NCBI RefSeq assembly: GCF_032854445.1
Contig: NC_088302.1
Span: 28,744,330 to 28,808,329 of the forward strand
Reading direction: 5' to 3'
Origin: Liolophura sinensis
Taxonomy: Eukaryota; Mollusca; Polyplacophora; Chitonida; Chitonidae
DNA length: 64,000 bases
Part shown: positions 1 to 11,522 of the stretch, in pieces
Layout of the letters: each line of letters begins with the position of its first letter
Position numbering within the stretch: the first letter of the stretch is position 1
Program-made: the position numbers and the translations under genes
Notes under the pieces: model-generated
Seen by the model: the letters and a program-made list of their open reading frames with translations, nothing else
Told to the model about the DNA's origin: nothing
The model's database searches: none

Positions 1-34
1 ACACTCAATCTATGCAGTTTACATTCTCTTTCAG

Positions 35-208
35 GTCAATAAAAGAAATGGGACAAAAAGACTCGAAGTGCATTTTAGATGGGTTCGAAATGAAAGTTGT
101 TATTATCCCGTCGTTCCGGGACAAGAAAGCCGTATTGTTCAGAAAGCTGTTGCTAAATGGATTGGATTGAACAATCCGAAATTCGCCTGGCCACTCGCAT
201 CCAATTGA
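35..208 (+). CDS. 3'-terminal exon of an unrecognised protein (57 residues, then stop)
   Basis: A pyrimidine-rich tract ending in CAG (through base 34) is followed by a frame open for 57 codons and closed by TGA at 206-208. The peptide begins VNKRNGTKRLEVHFRWVRNE, has a CYYP motif near residues 22-25, and ends near the motif WIGLNNPKFAWPL. Its mixed, low-repeat composition with several Trp, Tyr and Cys residues looks like a real globular C-terminus. I do not recognise the family. The exon is phase 0 if the acceptor is right, and the rest of the gene lies left of the window. The gene is convergent with RARS1, whose stop is about 2.1 kb away. A chance open stretch after an AG is the alternative. 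Confidence 0.5.
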   Translation, partial: VNKRNGTKRLEVHFRWVRNESCYYPVVPGQESRIVQKAVAKWIGLNNPKFAWPLASN

Positions 209-315
209 TCTTCCCGCCTCTCCGGAAGATTGATCGAGAACGGCTCAGACGGCTGGCAGTCCTAACCAACATCTGTCACTTGATCACTTCCCCTTAACTA
301 CCTCGGTGTGTGTGT

Positions 316-346
<31 letters not shown>

Positions 347-555
347 GGGGGGAGGGAGAGAGATTCAGGGATGGGACAGGAGAGTATTTGTGGGGATTTA
401 ACTAGGGTGTGTGTGACCGATTAAACTGAGTGAATATAATACAGCATTGGCTGCACCAATCACCTGCTGCTAGACATGTGACTACAGGCACAACTGGCTA
501 CAATACCCGGGTAACATGAGCAAAACGGTGGTCATGCAACAAAGCTAACTGTAAA
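209..555. other. Presumed 3' UTR and spacer with (TG)n-(G)n simple repeat
   Basis: Downstream of the terminal exon there is no further open frame. Bases 306-352 hold a TG dinucleotide run that passes directly into an uninterrupted run of about 23 G, followed by GAGGGAGAGAG. No AATAAA was seen close to the stop, so the 3' end of the transcript is not placed. Confidence 0.6.
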
Positions 556-740
556 GCCTCCATGCTCGAGTGGTTAGCGGGCTAGTACAGCTCAAGACCC
601 TCTCACCAATGTGGTCGATGTGAATTCAAGTCCAGCTCTTGCTGGCTCCCTCTCCGGCCGTATGTGGGAAAGCCTGCGAATGGTCATGGGTTCCCAAAAA
701 CTGGTTCCCTCCCACCATAATCCTGACATAAAACTAACCT
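556..740 (+). mobile_element. tRNA-derived SINE, family A, diverged copy
   Basis: The element starts with a tRNA-like head (gcctccatgctcgagtggtt, a degenerate A box) and has a B-box-like GAATTCAAGTCC at about 622-633. The family body follows (motifs GCTGGCTCCCTCTCCGGCCG and CCCACCATAAT). It is the only family A copy on the plus strand; the others lie on the minus strand. The 3' end is degraded. Confidence 0.75.
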
Positions 741-1026
741 AATGGAACTCAGTTGTTCAAGATTTAATTTCACTTTCCACATTATTCTGGTCATATATGA
801 TCACATCTCTTTTTGTATACAGCATCTCCACTGTGCATGATGCTGTCTCAATGAAGTGTAAAGACACCATACATGACACCAAATACAGTCACAATATGAG
901 TGAACACATACATACAGATGATCAATCCATGTTCTCTGCCTTAAATGCTGGGCATCAAGAAAGCATGGCACTGTAACAGTTTTGAATATTTTTAGTATGG
1001 CAGATATTCGAATAAGTAGACCTGTA

Positions 1027-1283
1027 ATTTGATTGGTGTTTTACACCGTACTCAAGAAAATTTCACTTATACGACGGCGGCCAGCATTATGGTGGGTGGA
1101 AACCGGGCCAGAGCATGGGGGAAAACCCAAGACCATCCGCAGGTTGCTGACAGACCTTCTCACTTACGGCCGGAGAGGAAGCCAGAATGAGCTGGACTTG
1201 AACTCACAGCGACTACATTGGTGAGAGGCTTCTGGGTCATTACGCTGCGCTAGCGCGCTAACCAACTGAGCCACGGAGGCCCC
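1027..1283 (-). mobile_element. tRNA-derived SINE, family A, near full length
   Basis: On the minus strand this copy begins GGGGCCTCCGTGGCTCAGTT, an almost perfect Pol III A box inside a tRNA-like head. A B box (GAGTTCAAGTCC) follows, then the family body ending in the tail motif CACCAATCAAAT. It is the clearest copy for defining the family. The 63-codon open frame inside it is not a gene. Confidence 0.85.
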
Positions 1284-2014
1284 TTATAACGAAATGACTG
1301 AATATAGCAGGCTTGTATTAATTAAAGCCAGTGAGCACAGTAAAACAACTCATAAAGCAATTCTCAGCAAAATATGAAATTCCACTAATTATCCTCTGAG
1401 TAACACTTAAGTGACAAAACAGGGAATTTGCTTCACCTTGTGGAGAATACAGAGAGTGTGTGCAAGAAAACGGCACCACCTTGTCAGGTTTCATGAAAAC
1501 TCTTCTGTCTTTATATCGCAGTTTTGCTAACAGAAGCTTGTGTTAAACATGTTATGTTACCATAGAATTTCCGGTTAAGTCAACTGGAAAAGAACTGAAA
1601 ATTAACATGGCAAAATTAACATTCGTTTTTGCTTTAGATACCGTTACCTAAAAAAAATTTGCATTTATTTAATAGAACTGTAGGTTTAATACCTATATCT
1701 ACATGCTAAGACAACTGTGTTAAAATGATATTGTATTTTAAACCAATCACAATGCACCAATTTCATTTTGTTTCATCATGGTGAGCATATCTGTATGTGA
1801 TATGTGAGAATGATTGGCAGTAGTTTGCCAACAGCTGGTGGTGTACCCCAGGCACTCTAGTTTCCTCCAGCCACTTCAACTCACTTCAATTGCATATAAA
1901 GTGAACAATTCCTGGTGTTAAACGGAAGTCGAATAAATAAATAAAAAAAAATTCAGACCCGTTCCAGATAACACAAACAAATTACAAGTACAAATGGTTT
2001 TCCAATGTCTGCAG
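1284..2014. other. Intergenic spacer between convergent genes
   Basis: AT-rich sequence with no credible exon. Bases about 1830-1950 (gtaccccaggcactctagtt through an AATAAATAAATAAA tail) resemble the end of a short interspersed repeat, but I could not assign it to family A or B. Confidence 0.5.
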
Positions 2015-2020
2015 TTTATT
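2015..2020 (-). terminator. Candidate polyadenylation signal of RARS1
   Basis: TTTATT on the plus strand reads AATAAA on the minus strand, about 335 bases past the RARS1 stop. It is the first clear canonical hexamer I found in that 3' UTR. Confidence 0.4.
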
Positions 2021-2355
2021 TCACTCCAGATAAGCTTCTGTCTGAAATTATATCATTTAATTAAAGTACATTCTTAACTTTATAGAGGAAAATCAATACA
2101 AGGATGGGTCCTTTCTTCCTTTCCTTTCAAAATGACACTAATGATATTTCAGTCTGGCCTAATAAAATGATGATAATTCTTTTACCTGACATGAAAAATT
2201 TTTTTTTTTATCTGAACTTTATATAATCAACAACAGATTCCTGTTTTGACTTTCTCAAAAATATCTGCCTCCTTTTTTGGAAACAGAGTGACCTTTTCCT
2301 AAAAACTGCAAGAAACTGGGAAGGATTCATTTGCTGGTAAATCAATCTCAGATGG

Positions 2356-2464
2356 CTACATCTTCTCCACTGGTTTTATGGACAGGATTTTGAAGCCCTG
2401 CCAATCACAGAGGTTGTGGCTTCACACAACAATAAGCGCTCCATGTTGATCTTAACAATCTTTC
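2356..2464 (-). CDS. RARS1: RARS1 terminal exon with a 1-base deletion
   Basis: The acceptor TTTTCAG precedes GAAAGATTGTTAAG. Reading starts [21 protein letters not shown], matching the conserved animal ArgRS C-terminus. The frame then fails at about 2398-2402: after ATT GGC the next codons run to a premature TAA. One base further along, the frame reads [13 protein letters not shown] and ends at TAG (2356-2358), where the family normally ends. One missing base, for example a lost C in a GGCCAG context, explains the break. Confidence 0.9.
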
Positions 2465-5400
2465 CTGAAAAGACAAAATTGAGTTATCAGTTTAATACAA
2501 AGACCATTTAATGTTTGCATGTCAGATGTGCCAGTAGTTTTATACATGTGCCAAAACAGGATTGCTGACAAGGTAGAGCGGGGCAATTTGCCGCCCTTTG
2601 TGACGTTTTGACTGTCTGGACGTCTTTGTCATCAGCGCAATAGATACATCATAAATACCGTAGAACAGAAATTAACAAACACATATAAATATACCCATAC
2701 GATAATGCAGTATATCAACCCCCATTGAAGTTGTGGTGCTCAATGTAGGACCAAGGGATTATTTTGATAAAAAGGAAACACAATAATTTGAAAAAATTCT
2801 TTGAGTAAGCCCAAACAGTGCACACGCATGTACCTCTCCTCACAATTAGACTTTACAAGAATACACAGGTTCTTTAAGATGTAACAAGGGCTGTAATAAC
2901 CTCTACACTTGAATTTGTCAGCATCCTGAAATTCATTTAAAATAAAACAATATATACCTATCCAGTGTGAGTTTGACAACAAAATATCCCCTGCTATAAA
3001 TATACAAACCTTTTTTAACTTGACAGGAGGGAGTACCAAATGAACCTGCCCAACAAAACTTTTATCACACTGCCCCTGGACAAACTACAATACATGTCCA
3101 CTATATGCTAAACATCATTTTACACTCTCTTCATGAAACTGACTGCCTTTGGCCTGATTCGCAAAGAGGAAAATGCTACGTGCCTATAACTACCATGGTG
3201 AGGCAATGCCTGCAGCACTGGTCAGCATGGAAGTTGTCTACACATAATGCCTGTAACTTCCACAGTGATGTACTGCCTGGAGCACTGGTCAGCATGAAAG
3301 TTACCTTCACATAACACTACATGGATGTAACTACCGTTGTGACCTACTACTAGAACACTGGTTGCCATGGAAGTTACTGTCACGTAACGCTACATCTCTG
3401 TAACTACCACAGTGACCTACTATCTAGAACACTGGTCACCATGGAAGTTACCTTCACATAACACTACATGCCCGTAACTACCATTGTGACCTACTACCTT
3501 GAACACTGGTTGCCATGGAAGTTACCTTCATGTAATGCTACATACCTGTAACTACCACAGTGACCTACTATCTAGAACACTGGTCGCCATGGAAGTTACC
3601 CTTCACATATTGCTACATGTTTGTAACTACCATTGTGGCCTACTACCTTGAACACTGGTCGCCATGGAAGTTACCTTCACATATTGCTACATGTTTGTAA
3701 CTACCATTGTGCCTACTACCTTGAACACTGGTCGCCCTGGGAAGTTACCTTCACATAACCGCTATGTGATCTTTATGAAACAAGCCCCAGCACAATAGCA
3801 GAGTTGCCCGTGACATTTTGAGTAATTTGTCTACCTGTATCTTTGTCTTTCTCAACACAGTAGCAATGCTCGTAGAACTCAGTGAAGGTAGTGGAGAGTT
3901 CGTAGAGATAATCGCACAGGGAATGCAGAAAGAGATCCTCGTAGATCTTCAGATAATGTCCGGGAACTTCAGCAAACATTTGGCCAATTTCAGCTCCTTC
4001 GGGTGCTCCAATTTGATTGGTGTAGTTTTGGCTAGAGCAAACAGGTCATCCGAGGCCACGCCAGCTTTTCGTCGTATCGACCTGTAGAGGAAATGTAATC
4101 AATGTACAAATGGAATCACTTCTGTCCATCTTCATCGTGGAGATGCCATCATATAAACTCCTGAAAAAGTTTTAAGGGGCTTTGAAGCCTTGGCTAGTCA
4201 AAAATTTATTTTCAATTTCTTTTTTTTTTTGGACACACTCCCATATTCCTATTTATTTCATATCTAGCTTTCAACAACTGCAATTTTTTGGACCCACCAA
4301 TAAATCAAGTTATCATAACAGTGATACATAAGTGTGTGCCAAATGTTACTGTTAAGATCTTCGATACTGCTCACAGTACAATTTTCAAAACCAATTCACA
4401 TGCACATTATTGTCAGCCTGAACCATAGAGACATTAGTCAAACCATACATGTATATGTATATCTCCCTCAAAAATGACATACACCTACCAGAAAAATAAG
4501 TACATCTATAGGCACAAATTGTACAACACACTGATACAGTTTAATTAGCTTCCAGTATTTTCAACAACATAATTTCACTATGGATTAAGGATTACCTCAT
4601 GTGGTGTTCAGATTTGTCCTTTTTTTAACACCTTTATCACTAGCAGAAATCAATTCACCTTCCAAACTACATTTGGTAAGCATTTCATAGAATCTCATTT
4701 TCTCCTAAAGACATAAAATCTTTATTAAATAACTTGTGGTTCATAAACTTTCCAAATATATACAAGTTACGTGTACAGTGTACGGCCGTTACTCTATATT
4801 ATAATTTCAACTTGTATATAAAGAGTATAGACAATTTAATTTCTTAATGAAAACATTTTTAGCATTTTTTTTTTTTTGAGAAAGAATGCACATCATCCAA
4901 AAATTGTGGAATTTAAAGAAATATTCAACTAGTTATATTAAAAAATTGTTATCCATAAAGCTGAGAAGAGGAAAGCTGTCGCGAGGAAACTTTGTGTTAC
5001 CTGATTCGTGTGTAAGCATACAGAAGATATGCGGCCGTGTTTCCTCTGTCATCCAACATCTGTCATCAACATAACGATGGGTTTTAATGCAGAAAACATG
5101 GAAAATAGATTCCTCCATAATGTTATGCAGAGGAAAAATAACAAATACTACAAAATGTCAAAATTGCACAATTATTGATGAGAAATGAATGGTATTAGAT
5201 GTCAAAAAGAAAGGCAACTAAAATATTTACACATGGGGAAAAAAAATACTATAAGTGATACATGTATCAAAATTTTAGTGTGGAAATAATTAAAAACAAA
5301 AAAAAAAAAAAAAAAACAAAGGAAAGAAAATAAAATCACAGAAAATAGAACACAAATACCACTGGTCTACAGTAAAACTAGATGCTGCATTAGCGGCTTA

Positions 5401-6911
5401 CAACACTTACATGCCCCACTCCCCACAGTTGGAGTATCTAAGCTTATTCTTATTTATTTATTTGATTGGATTTCACACGCCAAACTCAAGAATATCACAC
5501 TTATATCACAGCACCCAGCACTGTGGTAGGAGAAAACCGAAGCAGGAGAGGGGGAATGCACGAAGGCCTTCCAACCTATTCCTTCCAGGCCACCTGCATG
5601 AGCTGGACTTGAACTTACAGCGATCGCCTTGGCGAGATGCCCTTGAGTGACTGTGCTGCGCTGGTATGCTAAGCACCACGGGTTATACTGAGTAACACAC
5701 TCACACAATGGTGGGTAGTTCAGACTCATTACACTCAAATTAACCCTTGGAAAATTGCCTACATCCAAAACATGGCAAAACGAAATAAAAAATCCAGCAA
5801 TACTTATCAAAGCCTGAGCAGGTGACCATCCTCATGTTACATAACTGTGTGCAAATTGTTACTCTTCTCAGTTAACTAGTAATTAGGAAGAATTCGGTAA
5901 AAACAGAACAAAATTATAAAGCAAGGTTCTTTAAAAATTAGAGAGATCATGACAATAGTTGTCACAAAGTTTATACCAAATTTAAGCAGGCTTACATGAT
6001 TATTTTTTGGTATATCTTGCTCACAGAATTACGCCCACACCACGAACACACAGAGAGAAAAAAGTACAAATTAAGATGTCTCCCCTCACCCACCACCTTT
6101 GCATACCAAAAGGGACGTAAAAAGTGCCAACATTCTGAGCCTTCACACAGCTTTGACTCAGTCTGCCTTACCTGATTATGATCATCCATACCTTATCAAA
6201 GGAAAACACGTAGTCCGCCATCCTGTTATGTGACAAATCTGCATATTTGATACAGCCGAACGCCACTGCTTCCATGGCTGCTTTTAACTCATCCTCTGTT
6301 AACTCCTGTGTAAAATATTCAATGATTAACTGAATATTCAAGTAACTGTCTTTCACATCACAGTAAATAAACGCTGTGGAAACCGGAGTAAAATGAAATC
6401 TGGTCTCCTTACATGTACATGACATGTGAAATAAAAATATTCTATATTTAGTTAGGCAGAACTGACTGAGAGCCAGACAAGATGTCACTGAGACACAAGT
6501 GACTGCTGGATCACTCTAAAGCTGGCCATAATAATGGGAGCTTAACATGTGATTTAGCTAAACTCCTAGTTGGCGTAGACTACACAACCTTAGTACGTAT
6601 GACAATAGCTGTATCCTTCTCCAGTATACATAGGGATATTTCATCTACGTCCTGACTCTCCAGTATCTCTCTCTCTCTTTCATGTGAAGGACTACAATAT
6701 TTCTCTCTCCAGTAAAAGGACTATCTCACCTTTCTCTCTCTCTCTCTCTCTTGAGTGTGTGAAGGACTACAATGTTTCTCTCTTCAAAACACGGGACTAT
6801 CTCACCTTGTCTCTCTCTTTCTCCTTCAGCTTGGCCTCTGCACGTTTTAACCCTTCTTCCAAGAGATCAATCAGCCGGATGGTTTCCCCTGAGCGGGTTT
6901 TGAATTTCTTC
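2356..6911 (-). CDS. RARS1: Cytosolic arginyl-tRNA synthetase, 3' part of gene, five exons, two frameshifts
   Basis: ArgRS (class I) attaches arginine to tRNA-Arg in the cytosol; in animals it can also join the multisynthetase complex. Minus-strand exons are 6911-6806, 6305-6192, 5059-5001, 4081-3835 and 2464-2356, all with AG/GT borders and matching phases (1/0, 0/0, 0/2, 2/1, 1/stop). They encode, in order, the KMSKS-equivalent KKFKTRSG loop, the stretch with [11 protein letters not shown], the segment [20 protein letters not shown], most of the DALR anticodon-binding domain ([20 protein letters not shown]), and the C-terminus ending [11 protein letters not shown]. This is roughly the last third of a protein of about 660 residues. 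Exons 4 and 5 each lack one base compared with the family. The HIGH motif, the rest of the catalytic core and the N-terminal domain were not found upstream. Assignment is by recognised family sequence. Confidence 0.93.
2465..3834 (-). other. RARS1: RARS1 intron, largely filled by a 73-bp minisatellite
   Basis: The intron begins GTAGAC (minus strand) and ends TTTTCAG. It contains the tandem array at about 3181-3762. The rest is AT-rich with no recognisable exon. Confidence 0.85.
3181..3762. repeat. Minisatellite, unit about 73 bp, about 8 copies
   Basis: Units share TAACTACC, GTGACCTACTA, GAACACTGGT and CATGGAAGTTACCTTCAC in fixed order. The two leftmost copies are the most diverged. The array lies in a RARS1 intron. 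Open frames inside it follow from the repeat. Confidence 0.9.
3835..4081 (-). CDS. RARS1: RARS1 exon encoding the anticodon-binding domain, with a 1-base deletion
   Basis: The acceptor CCTCTACAG is followed by G TCG ATA. The first part reads [12 protein letters not shown] through [18 protein letters not shown] and then hits TGA at 3951-3949. Shifting by one base restores [20 protein letters not shown] and [19 protein letters not shown], the DALR-type anticodon-binding helix. The donor is ACAG/GTAGAC. The two frames fit either side of one missing base at about 3951-3952, where the family has one codon spanning ATC-TG. Introns and all other residues are well kept. Confidence 0.92.
4082..5000 (-). 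other. RARS1: RARS1 intron
   Basis: GT-AG intron, AT-rich, with a T-run at 4220-4230 and one at 4866-4876. One isolated TACATGTA lies near 4446. No inner gene is seen. Confidence 0.85.
5001..5059 (-). CDS. RARS1: RARS1 59-nt internal exon
   Basis: The acceptor GATGACAG precedes ATGTTGGATGACAGAGG and the donor is CGAATCAG/GTAACA. It encodes [20 protein letters not shown] with the last Arg codon split AG/G into the next exon. This is one of the most conserved blocks of animal ArgRS. The exon is too short for ORF calling and was found by looking for the segment missing between its neighbours. It is intact. Confidence 0.93.
5060..6191 (-). other. RARS1: RARS1 intron containing a diverged SINE
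   Basis: GT-AG intron. It holds poly(A) tracts near 5298-5320 and a diverged family A SINE at 5448-5682. The rest shows nothing. Confidence 0.85.
5448..5682 (-). mobile_element. tRNA-derived SINE, family A, diverged, in RARS1 intron
   Basis: It keeps the TATTTATTTATTTGATTGG tail, the CTCAAGAATATCACACTTAT block, GAGCTGGACTTGAACTTACA (the B-box region) and a decayed head. It is inserted in the sense direction of RARS1. Confidence 0.75.
6192..6305 (-). CDS. RARS1: RARS1 114-nt internal exon
   Basis: The acceptor TTTTACACAG precedes GAG TTA ACA and the donor is GATAAG/GTATGG, phase 0 on both sides. It encodes [20 protein letters not shown], then [18 protein letters not shown], which includes the ArgRS signature YADLSHNR. 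The frame is intact. Confidence 0.95.
6306..6805 (-). other. RARS1: RARS1 intron
   Basis: GT-AG intron with CT-rich microsatellite tracts at 6667-6680 and 6733-6750 and two partly repeated blocks with GTGAAGGACTACAAT. Confidence 0.85.
6806..6911 (-). CDS. RARS1: RARS1 exon carrying the KMSKS-equivalent loop
   Basis: The acceptor GCATTACAG precedes G AAG AAA TTC and the donor is GACAAG/GTGAGA. It encodes [20 protein letters not shown], then [22 protein letters not shown] is the ArgRS counterpart of the class I KMSKS loop, which closes over ATP during arginyl-adenylate formation. It is the most upstream RARS1 exon I could find. It enters in phase 1, so at least one exon must precede it. Confidence 0.94.
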
Positions 6912-9900
6912 CTGTAATGCAAAAAAAAAAAAAAAAAAAAAATTCATCAAATTACTCAAAATAAAACTTCATAGATTCCTAAAGTTTCACATACATGTAG
7001 TTAGGCCTTGTGCCAACTGTCTGAATCATGAGCAGCCAAGAAGGATGGTTTACATGGTTTACATCTATTTTCATACATGCTTTATTTCACCTAAAGTTTG
7101 ATATGTAAAAACACACAAAGCGCATAAAAGCAATACTTTTGATGCCAACACTTACATTTTTCTGTTATGAAATTAATCAAATTTCACTAAAACCCCCACT
7201 CGTTAAGCAGTCCTACAAGGTGGATGAATGAATCAGAATCAAGCAAATATGTGGCTTGAAAGATGCTAAAACTTTAGGTGATACAGTTTCTTACTTGTAT
7301 AAATACTGTAGCTGCTTTAACAATTTGACTGAGAAAGCATTTCTTGAGACAGATATATGTCAAAAAATATTACATTTGGTGTTATAACTCACATTAGTGT
7401 ATCATCCTACCTTAAAATATCTATCTAAAATGAACAGAACTCTCAGAAATGGGCTGAGTTACTTCATTATCAACTTGTATTACAGATCACTGATGTACCC
7501 TATACATGGTTCTGAATGTACCTAAACTGGTATAATGGTAAAAAGCACAATTGGGTGTGGCTAAATATTATTACAGTAAGTCTTCAACCTTTTTTGCATG
7601 TTTGCAAGGAGTCTATTCAAGCATATTCTGAAGGCATTATTCTGTGTAGACTGATAAAATGACACCTTTTGTGATGCCAATCTAACCAATTGTAGTTTTG
7701 TCTCCCGAATAAATGTAAAAAATGTGCATAAATCGCTCTGAAAGTTGCTCTTTCATCTGCGAAAGGGTTGAGGAATTAGGGTACTTGTATGTTGAGAAGA
7801 TGAGATCCTTTCACTGCGCTAATGCTCTTCAACTGACCACAGTCAAGAGGAACGTTCCTCTTGAGGTGACAAGAAGTCAGTGTGTAGGCAAATCTGTTAA
7901 ATGGATGTTTGATTTGCCCGTGAAATACTTCTACCTCTACTTGGACAGAATTAGTGGGCATAATTTCCTTATCACAAGGGTTCATCACAATAACACAAAT
8001 CATAATCACAAGGCAGGGCTCAAGGTCCCTTTTGTCTTTTGTCATAATGTGCACCGAAAATCTTTTCTTTCACATGCTAGCTGCCACACTTAAACCTGCA
8101 GACATACATAGTGCAGGCCTAAATAATGTTAAAAACACTCCCTCCCCCCCTCCCTTTCCAGCATGTCTTTGATTTAGTGAAAGTGCCTTTATATGTGGAA
8201 CGAGAAAAACCCCACCATCTATCCTTATCTTTTAAAAATGAAACTAACCAGCACTTATCATGAGATGAAAAACAAAATAATGAATCTACATTACCAGGAG
8301 ACATTGAGTCAGAATGTAAACACTGTTTGAACTGGCAGGCCATTTGGAAATTTTACTTGACATGGCCAAAGTAACTACTGCCAGAAACGCCTGAGCCACT
8401 TTCCTCTGGTTAATCAAGAAGGCAGCCAAGTAACCGGGGCACAGGTCATAAATTGTGCAAAGCGAGACTGGCTTAAGGTTGCCTCCACATCAATATCAGG
8501 GGAGTTCAACACTCTCAACACTTCATGCTTAAAAGCAAAATAAACACTTGACCAAATTTAAATATACATCGATGAGGCATTCCACAGGAAGTTGAAGAAG
8601 AATTACTTTATTATTTTTTGTGATTAAGTACAACCGAGGCATCGTAGTTAAAAGTAAGAAAAACCGTGCATATTGAGACAATTGAAAGCGCCATCATGTT
8701 ATCAGTTTTAACCAATCTGGCAGGAGTTATTTCTATATTTCTATTTCCACTCTTCTTCCAAAATATCTCAGGTTCTTTTAATATAAGTGAGCAATCTGGT
8801 GACATTGACATATTTGTACATGCTTAATTATTTCGAGAGGGGTTTAACTAATGAGTTTTTAATTTGCAAATTCTCAACTTGCTAGTTCAAAAGAACACTA
8901 TTTCTAACTTTTCCAAACAGGCCTATTTGTTTATTCCGTAAATCCATTTTTATACTTACACGTACCACAATACAATTTAGATTGTTGCGCCAGATATTCA
9001 AAGTGGGTTATATTTTCCCCCGAACATTTCATTAAAGGACATGAATGCTTGTATGTGCATGTATTGATCTCTCCTTTCTGTTTGGCCCTTTCCTTAAAAC
9101 CTAATTAGCAGATGACTGTAAAGCAATACAGCTAGGATTAGCTTTATCAACCTCGATAATCCCACAAGGCCGATAAGCCCTGTGTACAAACAGTTTGATA
9201 ACTTTTCCGGCAACTTTAACAGAAAACAAAAGACATCTTATGGACACAATGGCTGCAGTAAATCCTGCTGAGAGAAGGAATTAAATCCTACCAAACATCA
9301 GCCACTTGGAATTAAAATGTTGAAAGGCAAACAGCTTGCGGTCTTTAAGCTAGCTTTAGATCCACATATCAATACTGTATACATTCACACAGAAAACAGC
9401 CTCAACCCTGGTCTGCAATCAATTCAAGAGCCTTCTCCAACTTTCGCTGAATGCATCTATTGTCTTAATACTAATGTGTTGAGCACGCAAAATTTTACCT
9501 CTCTATACATCCTACATTGCTTTGGCCACTGTATCCTAGCAACCTCAGCCAGAGCTGTGACTCCATAGCTTTGATATCTAATAAAGCTTTTTGTGTTTCA
9601 CTTCTCTATCGTAGGATTCCAATCTCTGTTCATTTGTTCTCATGACAATGCCATTATGCAATAAGTACATACACTTCCATATCTTCCATTAAAACTCCCT
9701 TGAGCATCCTGAAGTTTGACTTCACAAGACATCTTGAGGAATCCATTCCCACCATGAAGTCAGTATCTCTATTGATTCTGATTCATTCAAAACACAAAAT
9801 GTATTTGACTCTAAGCCTTAGTCCACAAACAAAAGACTTTAGCCATTAAAGTCGGCCTGGAAAAAAGTCAAAGATTACAGTCATCTTAGTCCATTCAAAT

Positions 9901-10764
9901 TTACACATACACTGCTGCACAAATGTGAATGGTACAAAACAGAAATAAATTATACAGTTAATTGAAAAACATGACGTTTGGTGCATAGTGATACAGATTA
10001 AATGTAGACTATATTTTCTTATACAGATACAGAGTCTATAAGAAACTTACGAAAATTAACAAATGCTAGGACACCACAAATACCAATAATGGTAACTACA
10101 TGTTCAGGTAGTGTCAGTGGAGTACAGGCTTAAAGTCAGTTGTAGATAGCCAGCAGTATTCTACTGAAGAAGTATTGTTAACATTTTACAGGGGGAGACA
10201 AGAACTCTACTGGCATCTCCACGCTGAGTGTAGCAAAGGATACAAGAAAAGGAATTCTGAAGCGAAGACATCATTTAAAGAGAATCAAAAAAAGTTATAG
10301 CAAAAGTTGAAATCTTTTTTGTCGTTTTTGAGGCAGATTTTATATCTCTTCATTTTCTGCCTATTTGGTGTCAAAGATCGGAAAGTTGTGGCTTTGTACC
10401 TTCAAATTAGATCCCCCCCCCCACCCCCCCCCACCCCCCCACACACACCCCAGCTAGCAAAGTTGTCACCACTGCACAACTATTTATAATTTCTGAAATG
10501 AAGAATATTTTATGGCCCAATAAGAAATCTAAGAAGCTTTGTCCAACTTTTATGTCTTGTGACACATACTAAACTGCATATAAAGAAATAAAAACAATGA
10601 AACCGTTTCATGTATCCTTCATAAAGGCTAAACTGGACACCTACAGAGGCTTAACATTTAATATCATTGGAAGATGTGAAAGTATCTTTGATCACTTACA
10701 GATTCTTAATAGTTTGCATTACAGAAGATGTTCAGACCCTCTTGTATTTTATTACCTGAACATT
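6912..10764. other. Long stretch without a recognisable gene
   Basis: A poly(A) tract lies at about 6922-6942. The 123-codon plus-strand frame at 7722-8093 and its antisense partner match nothing I know. The next RARS1 exon upstream should lie here if introns stay short, but I did not see FGVVLGED, the HIGH motif or other core blocks. A C-rich tract broken by single A bases is at 10412-10440. Confidence 0.5.
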
Positions 10765-10848
10765 TATTTATTTCATTGGGGTTTTACACAGTACTCAAGA
10801 ATACTTCACTAGCCGGGTATAAAAAGGCAGCCAGCATAATGGTGTGAG
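10765..10848 (-). mobile_element. SINE family A fragment, tail part only
   Basis: It keeps TTTATTTATTTCATTGGGGT, the TACTCAAGAATACTTCACT block and CAGCCAGCATAATGGTG. The tRNA-like head is absent, as expected for 5' truncation during LINE-driven insertion. Confidence 0.65.
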
Positions 10849-11522
10849 CAAGCAAACTGGGGAGACAGAATATTACGCGAACATGTCAAAGCTTGAAGTC
10901 ATATACAGAACTACAAAAGAAGGGAATCTTTCTGCTAGCATAACTTTCCTCTGCACAAAGAAATCAGTTTATCATCTTGATCAAGGGAGTAAATATCCTG
11001 TCAAAGACGGCAATTTTCTGCCACTTTTAGGCAAACTAATTCTGTTCTGTATATACTTTGACAAATCTTTGCCTATTAAAACTTAACAGGTTAAGGCAAC
11101 TTTCTTGTGAATAGACAAGCCTGATTTTGACTATAAGCCTGGGCTGTAGTGTACATCTTTTCACAGCTAAGAGGATTCTGACTCAATAACCTATGAGACT
11201 GTAAAGTATGAGTCCAGTTCCCACTCAGGCATGTCTACAGCTTTACATCAGAAGGTTTGTACACAGACTCTAATATACCGTTCATGTAAAACACTTAAGA
11301 CAATTAAAAAAGACAACACAGTTTACTTAATGTCTGGTTTTTTTTCCCTTCATATTTCGAATGTTGTAATGACACAAACTGGGGGACACATGAAAAAGAA
11401 AAAAAAATGACCGATGACTACAGACATGAAAATGCAGCATCTTCAACAAGGAGAACATTATCCCCATTGAGCAGCTTGTGGTAGTTAAAATATTTAACTG
11501 TAATTTACAGGTTTCATATATA

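Noticed and set aside
1262-1283. tRNA genes suggested by A and B boxes at SINE heads
   Set aside because: The boxes sit in repeated elements with the same downstream body in many copies, and the sequences do not fold as full tRNAs.
7722-8093. 123-codon plus frame and its antisense 92-codon frame, considered as missing RARS1 or another exon
   Set aside because: Neither contains ArgRS motifs nor any other family I recognise, and no convincing splice sites frame them.
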